Shown here piece after piece: positions 25,624 through 33,854 of a stretch of 64,000 bases of DNA (within the stretch, counting starts at the first letter, position 1; every line of letters starts with the position of its first letter). The notes under the pieces are model-generated. The model ran no database searches and had not been told where the DNA came from. It saw nothing but the letters and a program-made list of their open reading frames with translations. The translations under genes were made by a program, and so were the position numbers. Source of the stretch: Cellulomonas flavigena DSM 20109 (GTDB lineage Bacteria; Actinomycetota; Actinomycetes; Actinomycetales; Cellulomonadaceae); NCBI RefSeq assembly GCF_000092865.1, contig NC_014151.1, forward strand, positions 992,001 through 1,056,000, in the 5' to 3' direction.

Positions 25624-26028
25624 ATGGCCGCAGCGCTGCCCGAGGTCTCGGGTGCCCCCGGCACCAAGCCCACGCTGACGTTCCCGGACGCCTCGCCGTC
25701 CGGTGAGCTCGAGGTCGTGGTGCTCAGCCGCGGCGACGGCGCGCTCGTCGAGGCGGGCCAGGACATCGAGGTGCACTACCTCGGCCAGTCGTGGCAGGGA
25801 GGCGTCTTCGACAACTCCTTCGACCGGGGCTCGTCCATCAGCTTCCCCATCGGCGTCGGCGCCGTCATCGCCGGCTGGGACGAGGGGCTCGTCGGCCAGC
25901 AGGTCGGCTCGCGCGTGCTGCTGTCGATCCCGTCGCACCTCGCCTACGGCGACCGCGGCGTGCCGCAGGCCGGCATCAAGGGCGGCGACACGCTCGTGTT
26001 CGTGGTGGACATCGTCGGCGTCAGCTGA
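25624..26028 (+). CDS. FKBP-type peptidyl-prolyl isomerase
   Basis: 134 residues, ATG after AAGGAGAAG. Single FKBP domain: DIEVHYLGQSWQGGVFDNSFDRGSSISFPIGVGAVIAGWDEGLVGQQVGSR, then IPSHLAYGDRGVPQAGIKGGDTLVFVVDIVGV. The aromatic pocket residues (Tyr in HYLG, Phe in VFDNSFDR, Trp in AGWDEG, Tyr in AYGD) are all present. No signal peptide, so it is a cytosolic folding helper. Stand-alone gene. Confidence 0.96.
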   Translation: MAAALPEVSGAPGTKPTLTFPDASPSGELEVVVLSRGDGALVEAGQDIEVHYLGQSWQGGVFDNSFDRGSSISFPIGVGAVIAGWDEGLVGQQVGSRVLLSIPSHLAYGDRGVPQAGIKGGDTLVFVVDIVGVS

Positions 26029-26045
26029 CCACCCCTCGCCGTCCC

Positions 26046-26080
26046 CGCGCCGCCGGCCGCCCACGGGCACCGGCGGCGCG
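26046..26080. terminator. Terminator hairpin between FKBP and alditol oxidase genes
   Basis: CGCGCCGCCGG (26046-26056) pairs with CCGGCGGCGCG (26070-26080) across 13 nt, 17 bases after the FKBP stop. Confidence 0.7.
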
Positions 26081-26165
26081 GTGCGTCTCCGGACGTGCAG
26101 TTCCCGCGCGGACGTGACGAGCCCTGCCCCCTCGGGGGTGGTGCCTCGCGAGGCGCGGGCTCGGA

Positions 26166-27437
26166 CTAGGCCGGGCGCAGTCCGACCCGCCGGAGGAAGT
26201 CGTTGGCGAAGATCCCGTCGGGGTCGCGGCGGGCGATCAGCGCGAGCTGGTCGTCCCACCGCGGGTAGAGCCCGCGCAGCGTGGCCGCGTCGGCGGCGAA
26301 GAGCTTGCCCCAGTGCGGGCGGGCCGCGAACGGTGCGAGCGCCGCCGCGATCACCGGCAGCGCCGCCTCGACCTCGGCGCGCAGCGGCTTCCAGGTGAAG
26401 TGCAGCGCCACGTGGTCGCCGCCGTGCGCGGTCGACAGCCACAGGTCGTCGCCCGCCACCGTGCGGATCTCGCTGACGAGCAGCAGCGGCGACGTCACGT
26501 GGCCGATGCCGCGCAGCGCGTCGATCGCGGCCGTCGCGTGGGCCCGGGGCACGAGCCACTCGGACTGCAGCTCGGCGCCCGCGGACGGCGTGAAGTCGAG
26601 GCGGAAGTGCGGCAGGCGCTCGTGCCACGCACCCGGCACGCCGCCCTGCTGCGTGCAGGCCACCGGGTCGGGGCCGGGCACGGGGTGCTGCGGCCCGGGC
26701 GCCGGGCGGGCGCCCGCGAGCACCTCACCGGGCCCGGGGAGCGTCCACGCGTCGCCGTCGACGCGGTGCTTGCGCCAGACCTGCTTCACGGCGTCGCCCG
26801 TCCAGTCCGTGAAGAGGCTGACGGAGTACGCGGACGACGTCAGGGCGTCGAACCGGTCGAGCGCCGTGGTCCACGGCAGGTCGAGCCAGACCTCCTGCGC
26901 GACGTCGAACGTGGGCTGCACCGCGAGCGTCACGCGCGTCACGACGCCCAGGGCACCCAGCGCGACGACCGACCCCGCGAGCTCGGGGTCGTCGGGGCCG
27001 AGCGTGCGCACCTCGCCGCCGGCACCCACGATCTCGAGCCCCCGTACCGCCGACGACAGGTTCGGCGCCGTGTCGCCCGAGCCGTGCGTCGCGGTGGCGA
27101 CCGTGCCCGCCACCGCGATGTGCGGCAGCGACGCCATGGTGTGCAGCGCCCAGCCGGCCGCGTGCAGGTCCTGCGCGAGCTCGCCGTAGCGCACGCCCGC
27201 GCCCACGGTGACGGTGCCCGCGTCGGGGTCGATGACCGTGGGCACCTCGAGGCGGTCGAGCGCGACGAGCGTGCCGGGGGAGTCCGCGAGGTCGTGGAAC
27301 GAGTGCCGCGAGCCCAGCGCCCGCACGTGCCGCGCCCCGGCGACGACGTCGGCGACCTCCTCGACCGTCCGCGGACGCACGACCGGTCCGCCGCGGAACG
27401 TGTGGCTGCCGGCCCAGGTGGTCAGGGCGTCGGTCAT
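26166..27437 (-). CDS. FAD-linked alditol (xylitol-type) oxidase
   Basis: 423 residues, ATG preceded by GGAGGAC. VAO/PCMH flavoenzyme: the PRTVEEVADVV start, covalent-flavin His45 in ALGSRHSFHDLADSPG, the HIAVAGTVATATHGSG loop and an ALO-type C-terminal domain with HWGKLFAADAATLRGLYPRWDDQ and the terminal DPDGIFANDFLRR. Length and motifs match AldO of Streptomyces and xylitol oxidases, which oxidise polyols with O2. In a xylan-using organism a xylitol/sorbitol substrate is plausible. The start lies 26 nt from the stop of the upstream CPBP gene, so the two may be cotranscribed. Confidence 0.92.
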   Translation of the reverse strand: MTDALTTWAGSHTFRGGPVVRPRTVEEVADVVAGARHVRALGSRHSFHDLADSPGTLVALDRLEVPTVIDPDAGTVTVGAGVRYGELAQDLHAAGWALHTMASLPHIAVAGTVATATHGSGDTAPNLSSAVRGLEIVGAGGEVRTLGPDDPELAGSVVALGALGVVTRVTLAVQPTFDVAQEVWLDLPWTTALDRFDALTSSAYSVSLFTDWTGDAVKQVWRKHRVDGDAWTLPGPGEVLAGARPAPGPQHPVPGPDPVACTQQGGVPGAWHERLPHFRLDFTPSAGAELQSEWLVPRAHATAAIDALRGIGHVTSPLLLVSEIRTVAGDDLWLSTAHGGDHVALHFTWKPLRAEVEAALPVIAAALAPFAARPHWGKLFAADAATLRGLYPRWDDQLALIARRDPDGIFANDFLRRVGLRPA

Positions 27438-27463
27438 GGGGTCCTCCTCGGGGGGCAGCGTCG

Positions 27464-28348
27464 TCAACGAGCCGGCGCGGTGACGAAGACGTCGAACAGC
27501 TCGGGCGTGTGGGCGTGGACGAGCACCATGAAGACGACGGCGTCGAAGAGCAGGTGCACGACCAGCACGTAGGTGAGGGACTTGGTGAGGTTGAACGTGA
27601 AGCCCTGGATGAGCGCGAACGGGATCGTCAGCAGCGGGCCCCACTCGCGGTAGCCCAGCTCCCACAGGAACGACACGAACACCAGCGCCTGCAGCACGTT
27701 GGCCGTCCACAGGCCGAAGTGCCGCCGCAGCAGCGCGAACACCGTGCAGACGAAGAACAGCTCGTCCCACGTGCCCACGGCGTTCACCCCGACGAACAGC
27801 CGCGCGATCTCGTGCCCCTCGACCACGGTCGGCCAGTTCCGGTACGCGCCGGAGTCGAGGAAGTAGAACGGCAGGATCAGGTACCCGGCGCCGACGACGA
27901 ACAGCAGGTACGCCCACTGCGTGCGGTTCCAGCGCTTGCCGGTGCGCCACGGGAAGCGGATGACGCGGTCGCCGTTGACGTGCGTGGACAGCAGGTACGG
28001 GATCACCACGGCCAGCGACAGCGCGATGGTGAACTGCACCATGCCGAGGTCCGACAGGTCGGCGGCCAGCGGGATGGTGCTGACGATCGACATGCCCGCC
28101 GCGATGACGAGCAGGTCGCGCCCCAGCACGCGGTCGACCGCCCACCCCAGGACGACGCCGAGCACGAGAGGCACGTACGCCAGCGGCCGTACGTGGATCG
28201 CGAACATCAGCACCGCCGACCCGCACACGAGCGCCGCCGCGACCACCCGCCACCCGGCGACGTGCTGTCGCGCCCATGCAGGGGCCTCGGGGCGCTCGGG
28301 TGCGTCGACCGCGCCCCGGCTGGTCACCTCGTCGTCTGCCACCCGCAC
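27464..28348 (-). CDS. CPBP-family intramembrane protein (CAAX protease-like)
   Basis: 294 residues with about eight membrane helices. The CPBP region starts near residue 185 with GVNAVGTWDELFFVCTVFALLRRHFG. Here the usual EExxxR is DELFFVC, so the first Glu and the Arg are missing. The second motif is FLWELGYREWG and the third is VHLLFDAVVF with the expected His. Catalysis of the canonical type is therefore doubtful. It precedes the alditol oxidase gene on the same strand by 26 nt. Family by pattern, function unknown. Confidence 0.72.
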   Translation of the reverse strand: MRVADDEVTSRGAVDAPERPEAPAWARQHVAGWRVVAAALVCGSAVLMFAIHVRPLAYVPLVLGVVLGWAVDRVLGRDLLVIAAGMSIVSTIPLAADLSDLGMVQFTIALSLAVVIPYLLSTHVNGDRVIRFPWRTGKRWNRTQWAYLLFVVGAGYLILPFYFLDSGAYRNWPTVVEGHEIARLFVGVNAVGTWDELFFVCTVFALLRRHFGLWTANVLQALVFVSFLWELGYREWGPLLTIPFALIQGFTFNLTKSLTYVLVVHLLFDAVVFMVLVHAHTPELFDVFVTAPAR

Positions 28349-28395
28349 ACCCTGTCAAACCCCGCCCCGGACGGCGATCTCTCGCCCGGGACGTG

Positions 28396-28459
28396 CTGGA
28401 TTGCACTCTCACGCCGGCAGTGAGGGGCCCCCGCCCCTCGCGCCGAGAGTGCAGTCCAG
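28396..28459. terminator. Large two-part hairpin
   Basis: CTGGATTGCACTCTC (28396-28410) pairs with GAGAGTGCAGTCCAG (28445-28459) with one G-U. An inner GAGGGGC/GCCCCTC stem (28422-28439) has a CCCC loop. It lies downstream of the minus-strand gene at 28489-29049 and upstream of the CPBP gene. Confidence 0.7.
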
Positions 28460-28488
28460 CCCGCGCCCGGGCGGGCGGGAGCGACGCG

Positions 28489-29049
28489 TCAGATGCGGGG
28501 GCTGGGTCGTCGCGGCCGGATGCTGTCACCGACGGCCGCGACGGCGATGACGGCGACGACGGCGGACACCTGCGGCCAGATCAGCGCGGCCACCATCCAG
28601 TCGCTGTCGGCCGCACCCAGCGCCGTCGCGACGGCCGTCACGACGATCACCGGCGCGACCACCACGGTCACGACCGCTGCGGCGCCGGTGCAGCGGGAGG
28701 TCGTCGGTCTACCTCGGGTGGCCCTTCGACCGATGGCGGCGAGCGTCACGGGTACGCACATGAGCGCGAGCGCCACCACCGGCAGGGCACCGTCCGGCAC
28801 GCTGACGCTCAGCACCCCCGGGTTGTACCTGCCCAGGACAAGCCCGAGCTCCGTGCCTCGAGGTCCGATCCTCGCCTCCGCGCAGCACGCGACAGCAACG
28901 ACCACGACGGTGATCACCGCGACGGCCACGAGCGTCACGGTCGCGACGCGGTCCGGGTCCAGGCCCCTGGCGAGAGCTGCGCGCCGCTGTGCAGCGTCGC
29001 GCTCACGTCGGGCGCGTTTCGCTCTGCTCTTCCGGCCCACGGGGGCCAT
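28489..29049 (-). CDS. Hypothetical membrane protein
   Basis: 186 residues from the ATG at MAPVGRKSRAKRARRERD. A basic N-terminus (~30 residues) precedes four hydrophobic segments (VATVTLVAVAVITVVVVAVACC; ALPVVALALMCVPVTLAAI; AAAVVTVVVAPVIVVTAVATAL; ALIWPQVSAVVAVIAVAAVG). No family is recognised. Val/Ala-rich helices and the basic start suggest an integral inner-membrane protein. Earlier in-frame starts only add Arg-rich sequence without conservation. A hairpin at 28396-28459 follows it. Confidence 0.55.
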   Translation of the reverse strand: MAPVGRKSRAKRARRERDAAQRRAALARGLDPDRVATVTLVAVAVITVVVVAVACCAEARIGPRGTELGLVLGRYNPGVLSVSVPDGALPVVALALMCVPVTLAAIGRRATRGRPTTSRCTGAAAVVTVVVAPVIVVTAVATALGAADSDWMVAALIWPQVSAVVAVIAVAAVGDSIRPRRPSPRI

Positions 29050-29203
29050 CCTGCCGTGCGCGTCCACCCGGTGGGGTCGCTCGATGCGGTCCGTCGCCTG
29101 CGCGGGGGACGGTGTGGCGTCGACCGGCGTGGCGGCGGCCGCACGGTGTCGATCGTGTCCGCCTCGGCGGGCGGCTCCTCGGCGGACGGCGCGGAGGAGT
29201 CGG

Positions 29204-30772
29204 CTACGTGAGGTATCCGTGCACCGTCTCGATCGTGTCCGCCTCGGCGGCAGGCTTGTCGTCGCGGTAGCGCAGGACGCGCGCGAAGCGCAGGGCCAGG
29301 CCACCGGGGTAGCGCGTCGAGCGCTGCAGCCCGTCGAAGGCGATCTCGACGACCTGCTCCGGCCGCAGCGTCACGGTCCACCCGTCGTCGGCGACCTCGA
29401 GCTCGCGGAACCGCTGGGTCTGCCAGGCGAGCATCTCGTCGGTCATGCCCTTGAACGTCTTGCCGAGCATGACGAACCCGCCGGTCGCGGGGTCGCGTGC
29501 GCCGAGGTGGATGTTCGACAGCGTCCCGGCGCGCCGCCCCGACCCGCGCTCGACGGCGAGCACGACGAGGTCGAGCGTGTGCCGCGGCTTGACCTTGACC
29601 CACGCGGCGCCGCGGCGCCCCGCCTCGTACGGCGCGTCGGCGGCCTTGACGACGACGCCCTCCTGACCGGCCGCGACGACGGCGCGGAAGTGCTCGGTGG
29701 CGACGGCCGGGTCGGCGGTGACGACGCGCGCGACGACGTGCGGCGCGGCGACCTGGTCGAGCACCGCGAGGCGCTCGCGCAGCGGGGCGTCGAGCAGGTC
29801 GCGGCCGTCGACGTGCAGGACGTCGAAGAAGAACGGCGTGAGCGTCGCGGACCCGGCGAGCTCGGCGTCACGCGTCGCGCTGCGGGACGCGGTCTCCTGG
29901 AACGGGCGTGGACGGCCGTCGGCGTCGAGCGCGAGGGCCTCGCCGTCCAGGACGAGCGCGCGCGCCGGCAGTCCCCGCACGGCCGCGACGATCTCGGGCA
30001 CGCGCGCCGTGATGTCGTCGAGGCTGCGGGTCCAGACGCGCACGTCGTCACCGTCGCGGTGCACCTGGATGCGGATGCCGTCGAGCTTCGTGTCGACGAC
30101 GACCTGGGCGGCGGGCGATTCGGCGGTGCCGGCGCGCTCGCCGAGCTGCGCGACCGCCGTCGGTACGTCGGGCGCCGACTGCGCGAGCATCGGCCGCACC
30201 GGACGTCCCACGGTGAGCGCGAACGCGTCGAGCGCCGTCCGCGCGTCGTCGGGGGAGGCCGCACCGAGCGCAGCGACCGCCACCGCCTCGGTCTCGCCTG
30301 CGAGCATCGCGGCGCGCCGCACCACGTCGGCAGGGACGCCCGCGGCCTCGGCGACCGCGTCGAGCAGCAGGGCGTCGAGCGCGCCCTGCCGCAGCTCGCC
30401 GCTCACGAGACCCCGGAGCAGGTGCTGCTCGCGCTCGGTCGCCGCGGCGAACAGCGCCCGCGCCGCCTCGGTGCGGGCCGTCGCCGACCCCGGCCCGGCG
30501 AGCACGGCCATGCCCGCGAACGCCGCGTCGACGTCGTGCACGCTGAGCGACGGGACCTCGGCCGCTCCCGGCATCGACGCGAGCGAACGCCACCCGAGCC
30601 CGGTGCGGCGCTGCCGCAGCTCGCCGCCGAGGTAGCGCGACACGATCGCGACGTCGTCCGGCCCGTCCGCAGCGACCCGCCGCAGCACGTCGACGAGCAC
30701 CGCCCGCTTGGCCAGCCGCGAGCGCGTGGCCGCGACCTGCGCGGACGCGTCGGCGACGTCGTCGAGGAGCAT
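29204..30772 (-). CDS. ATP-dependent DNA ligase (LigB type)
   Basis: 522 residues from the ATG at [12 protein letters not shown]. An N-terminal DNA-binding domain (1-200) is followed by the adenylation domain with the AMP-accepting Lys229 in [16 protein letters not shown], motif III ([12 protein letters not shown]), motif IV ([14 protein letters not shown]) and motif V ([14 protein letters not shown]). An OB domain contains [18 protein letters not shown] and [23 protein letters not shown]. This is the plan of mycobacterial LigB, a non-essential repair-type ligase; replication uses NAD-dependent LigA, not in this window. It is divergent from the toxin-antitoxin pair. Confidence 0.94.
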   Translation of the reverse strand: MLLDDVADASAQVAATRSRLAKRAVLVDVLRRVAADGPDDVAIVSRYLGGELRQRRTGLGWRSLASMPGAAEVPSLSVHDVDAAFAGMAVLAGPGSATARTEAARALFAAATEREQHLLRGLVSGELRQGALDALLLDAVAEAAGVPADVVRRAAMLAGETEAVAVAALGAASPDDARTALDAFALTVGRPVRPMLAQSAPDVPTAVAQLGERAGTAESPAAQVVVDTKLDGIRIQVHRDGDDVRVWTRSLDDITARVPEIVAAVRGLPARALVLDGEALALDADGRPRPFQETASRSATRDAELAGSATLTPFFFDVLHVDGRDLLDAPLRERLAVLDQVAAPHVVARVVTADPAVATEHFRAVVAAGQEGVVVKAADAPYEAGRRGAAWVKVKPRHTLDLVVLAVERGSGRRAGTLSNIHLGARDPATGGFVMLGKTFKGMTDEMLAWQTQRFRELEVADDGWTVTLRPEQVVEIAFDGLQRSTRYPGGLALRFARVLRYRDDKPAAEADTIETVHGYLT

Positions 30773-30837
30773 GGGCTCATCCTGACGCGGGCCACCGACG
30801 CCCGCTCGTCGGCACTGCTTCTCCTGCAGGCCTCCGA

Positions 30838-30855
30838 TCGATATCGCGATATCGA
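30838..30855. promoter_or_regulatory. 18-bp perfect palindrome upstream of the antitoxin gene
   Basis: TCGATATCGCGATATCGA, 13 nt before the antitoxin ATG. Position and symmetry fit the autoregulatory operator of a VapB/FitA ribbon-helix-helix antitoxin. Confidence 0.65.
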
Positions 30856-30868
30856 ACGGAGGTGCTCC

Positions 30869-31096
30869 ATGCCCGACATCCTCGTCCGCGGTCTCTCCGA
30901 GGCCGCGGTCGCCCACTTCGACGCCGAGGCCGCCAGCCTCGGGCTCTCTCGTGCCGAGGTGCTGCGCCGGCACCTCGAGGCCGAGGTCCGTGCGGACGCG
31001 CCGCGTCCCACGATGACCCCCGACGACTGGGACCGGTTCGCGCGGGAGTTCGGCGACCTCGGTGACCCCGAGGTGATGGCGTCCGCATGGCGGTGA
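30869..31096 (+). CDS. VapB/FitA-like antitoxin
   Basis: 75 residues, ATG 5 nt after GGAGGTG. The N-terminal half fits a ribbon-helix-helix (FitA-type) DNA-binding domain: a strand [11 protein letters not shown] and two helices ([29 protein letters not shown]). The C-terminal half ([18 protein letters not shown]) is the acidic toxin-binding tail. It overlaps the toxin gene by 10 bp. An 18-bp palindrome directly upstream is the likely autoregulatory site. Confidence 0.85.
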   Translation: MPDILVRGLSEAAVAHFDAEAASLGLSRAEVLRRHLEAEVRADAPRPTMTPDDWDRFAREFGDLGDPEVMASAWR

Positions 31097-31500
31097 CGAC
31101 CTGGCTCGTGGACAAGTCCGCGCTCGTCCGCCTGCCCTACGCGGTGGAACGTGACCTGTGGCAGGCGCGGCTGGAGCGTGGTCTGCTCCGCCTGGCCCAC
31201 GTCACGCGGCTCGAGGTCGGGTTCTCGGCCCTCTCGGGTCGCAGTGCCCGCGAGGCCGCGTCCGCGCCACCCGTCTCGCTCATGCCGGTGGAGCACCTGA
31301 CGCCCGGGATCGAGGCGCGGGCTCTGGAGGTCCAGACCCTGCTCGCCGACCGTGGTGAGCACCGTGCGGCGTCGATCCCCGACCTGCTCGTGGCGGCGAC
31401 CGCCGAGAAGCTCGGCATGACGGTGCTCGCCGTCGACAAGGGCTTCGACCTCATCGCACATGTCACCGGGCAGCCCGTCGAGCGCCTCGCGTTCGAGTGA
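31087..31500 (+). CDS. PIN-domain ribonuclease toxin (VapC family)
   Basis: 137 residues. PIN fold with the four acidic residues that bind Mg/Mn: Asp9 in [11 protein letters not shown], Glu43 in RLEVGFS, Asp99 in [15 protein letters not shown] and Asp117 in [11 protein letters not shown] (Asp121 nearby). This is the standard VapC length. It is expected to cleave tRNA or rRNA when freed from its antitoxin. It overlaps the antitoxin gene by 10 bp, and a 9-bp hairpin at 31582-31608 follows. Confidence 0.92.
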   Translation: MAVTTWLVDKSALVRLPYAVERDLWQARLERGLLRLAHVTRLEVGFSALSGRSAREAASAPPVSLMPVEHLTPGIEARALEVQTLLADRGEHRAASIPDLLVAATAEKLGMTVLAVDKGFDLIAHVTGQPVERLAFE

Positions 31501-31581
31501 CGAAGACGGGTCCACCGGCGTGCCGCGGGTATCCGAGAACGCACGCGACAGGCGCGCGCGTGGGGTTACGCGGGCGACGTT

Positions 31582-31608
31582 CGCGACGGGTCGTCGGCGC
31601 CCGTCGCG
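31582..31608 (+). terminator. Hairpin downstream of the toxin gene
   Basis: CGCGACGGG (31582-31590) pairs with CCCGTCGCG (31600-31608), loop 9 nt, 81 nt after the toxin stop. Confidence 0.5.
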
Positions 31609-31642
31609 GACACTGCCTGACCGTGCGCAGGGGCGGGAGGCA

Positions 31643-31812
31643 GGGCTGGATCGACGGCTCGCGCTCTGGGGTGGGGAGGTGGGGCTGGATCGGCGGCTCG
31701 CGCCCCTGGGGGTGGGGAGGTGGGGCTGGATCGGCGGCTCGCGCCCCTGGGGGTGGGGGTCGGGCTGGATCGCTCTCTCGCGCGCCTCTTATCGGTGGCG
31801 GGAGAGCGATCC
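31643..31812. repeat. ~40-bp tandem repeat array ending in a hairpin (GGGCTGGATCG family)
   Basis: GGGCTGGATCG starts at 31643, 31682, 31723 and 31762 (spacings 39, 41, 39), each followed by CTCGCGC and a G-rich run. The last copy forms an 11-bp stem with GAGAGCGATCC (31767-31777/31802-31812). It fills the convergent gap between the toxin gene and msrA; no gene is supported in 31501-31823. A related element lies at 39687-39750. Confidence 0.85.
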
Positions 31813-31823
31813 GGTCAGGTGCG

Positions 31824-32501
31824 TCAGGCCGACGGGACGGGGCAGGCGACGCCCGTGGAGTTGACGGGGCAGTAGCCGCCCGGGTTCTTGCGCAGGTACT
31901 GCTGGTGGTAGTCCTCGGCGTAGTAGAACGTGCCGGCGTCCTCGACGGACCGGATCTCGGTCGTCACGTCGCCGTACCCGCGGGCCTTGAGCACCGGCGC
32001 GTACGCGTCGCGCGTCGTGCGCGCGGCCGCCTCCTGCTCGGGCGTCGTGAAGAACACCGCCGAGCGGTACTGCGTGCCCACGTCGTTGCCCTGCCGGAAG
32101 CCCTGGGTCGGGTCGTGCTCCTCCCAGAAGTGCCGCAGCAGGTCGACGTCGGACAGCACGGTCGGGTCGTACGCCACCATCACCGTCTCGGTGTGGCCCG
32201 TGCGGCCGGTGCACGTCTCCTCGTACGTCGGGTAGGGCGTGAAGCCGCCCATGTACCCCACGGCCGTTGTGACGACGCCCGGCAGCTGCCACGCCTCCTT
32301 CTCCGCACCCCAGAAGCACCCGGACGCCAGGTACAGCACCCGCGTGCCCTCGGGCCACGGGCCCTGCAACGGGGTCCCCAGCACGACGTGCGTCTCCGGC
32401 ACGCGGTAGGCGTACCCGTCCCGTCCCTTCAGCGCGTGCTCCGCGTCCACCATGGTGGTGCGCAGCGACGAGCCGAGCAGCGTCTCGAACAGCGAGGCCA
32501 T
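31824..32501 (-). CDS. msrA: Peptide-methionine (S)-S-oxide reductase
   Basis: 225 residues, ATG after AAGGAGA. Catalytic Cys62 in the GCFWGAEK motif, then [45 protein letters not shown] and a C-terminal [15 protein letters not shown] with the recycling Cys. MsrA reduces the S-epimer of methionine sulfoxide using thioredoxin. The ~55-residue N-terminal extension before the catalytic domain is typical of the longer MsrA class. Divergent from metB. Confidence 0.96.
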   Translation of the reverse strand: MASLFETLLGSSLRTTMVDAEHALKGRDGYAYRVPETHVVLGTPLQGPWPEGTRVLYLASGCFWGAEKEAWQLPGVVTTAVGYMGGFTPYPTYEETCTGRTGHTETVMVAYDPTVLSDVDLLRHFWEEHDPTQGFRQGNDVGTQYRSAVFFTTPEQEAAARTTRDAYAPVLKARGYGDVTTEIRSVEDAGTFYYAEDYHQQYLRKNPGGYCPVNSTGVACPVPSA

Positions 32502-32606
32502 GACCGTCTCCTTCACGTCGGGGTCCACCGGGTGCAACAGGTGGCGGACGGGGGGTGTTCCACACCCGGGCGCGCGCCGCCACGCGCCTGCGTCCCGCCG
32601 ACCGCC

Positions 32607-32612
32607 TAGCCT
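32607..32612 (+). promoter_or_regulatory. Leaderless -10 box of metB
   Basis: TAGCCT ends 6 nt before the GTG at 32619, placing the predicted transcript start on the start codon; no ribosome site is visible. Confidence 0.5.
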
Positions 32613-32618
32613 GGGGAC

Positions 32619-33854
32619 GTGACCCACGACCCGCTCGCGCAGCCTCACGACTGGACCGACTCCGGCTTCTCGACCCGCGCCATCCATGCAGGTCAGGACC
32701 CCGATCCCCGCACCGGGGCCGTCGTCCCGCCCATCTTCCAGGTCTCGACGTACAAGCAGGACGGCGTCGGCGGGCTGCGGGACGGCTACGAGTACTCCCG
32801 TTCCGGCAACCCCACGCGCGACGCGCTGCAGCAGGCGCTGGCCGCCGTCGAGGGCGGCGACGCCGCGTTCGCGTTCGCGTCGGGCCTTGCGGCGGAGGAC
32901 ACGCTGCTGCGCGCCGTGCTGCGTCCCGGCGACCACGCGATCGTCCCGAACGACGCCTACGGCGGCACGTACCGCCTCGTCGCACGGGTCCTGGGCCCGT
33001 GGGGGATCGAGCACACGCCCGTCGACCTGTCGGACCCCGACGCGGTGCTCGCGGCGATCCAGCCGGGTCGCACCAAGGTGATCTGGGTCGAGACGCCGAC
33101 GAACCCGCTGCTCGGCATCGCCGACATCGCGGCGATCGCGACGCACGCGCAGGCCGCAGGCATCGTGCTCGCCGTCGACAACACGTTCGCCACGCCGTAC
33201 CTGCAGCAGCCGCTCGCGCTCGGGGCCGACGTGGTCGTGCACTCCACCACCAAGTACATCGGCGGGCACTCCGACGTGGTCGGCGGGGCCGTGGTCGTGG
33301 CCGACGGCGCGCAGCTCCCGGCCGGCACCGAGGGGCCCACGGGCACCACGTCCCTGCGTGACGCGGTCGGGTTCCTGCAGAACGCGTCCGGCGCGGTCGC
33401 CGGCCCGTTCGACGCGTGGCTCACGCTACGCGGGCTGCGCACGCTCGCGGTGCGCATGGACCGGCACGTCGCCAACGCCGAGGCCGTCGCGCGGTTCCTC
33501 GTCGAGCACCCCGGCGTGAACGAGGTGCTGTGGCCCGGGCTGCCCGAGCACCCGGGCCACGAGGTCGCGGCGCGGCAGATGACGGGCTTCGGCGGCATGG
33601 TCGCGTTCCGCACGGGCTCCGCGGAGTCCGCCGTCGCGGTCTGCGCGGCGACGCGTGTGTTCACGCTGGCGGAGTCGCTCGGCGGCGTCGAGTCGCTCAT
33701 CGAGCACCCGGGGCGCATGACGCACGGCTCCGTCGCCGGCACCGCGCTCGAGGTCCCCGACGACCTGGTCCGCCTGTCGGTGGGCATCGAGGACTCCGCC
33801 GACCAGCTCGCCGACCTCGAGCAGGCGCTGACGGCCGCGGGTATCCACCGGTGA
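32619..33854 (+). CDS. metB: Cystathionine gamma-synthase / lyase family PLP enzyme
   Basis: 411 residues, GTG start. Cys/Met-metabolism PLP fold: [78 protein letters not shown] and the Schiff-base Lys212 in [31 protein letters not shown] completes the active site. Motifs do not separate synthase from lyase activity; with CBS in the same window either direction of transsulfuration is possible. It starts a three-gene chain with GTGA overlaps into the AI-2E permease and ilvA genes. Confidence 0.92.
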   Translation: MTHDPLAQPHDWTDSGFSTRAIHAGQDPDPRTGAVVPPIFQVSTYKQDGVGGLRDGYEYSRSGNPTRDALQQALAAVEGGDAAFAFASGLAAEDTLLRAVLRPGDHAIVPNDAYGGTYRLVARVLGPWGIEHTPVDLSDPDAVLAAIQPGRTKVIWVETPTNPLLGIADIAAIATHAQAAGIVLAVDNTFATPYLQQPLALGADVVVHSTTKYIGGHSDVVGGAVVVADGAQLPAGTEGPTGTTSLRDAVGFLQNASGAVAGPFDAWLTLRGLRTLAVRMDRHVANAEAVARFLVEHPGVNEVLWPGLPEHPGHEVAARQMTGFGGMVAFRTGSAESAVAVCAATRVFTLAESLGGVESLIEHPGRMTHGSVAGTALEVPDDLVRLSVGIEDSADQLADLEQALTAAGIHR

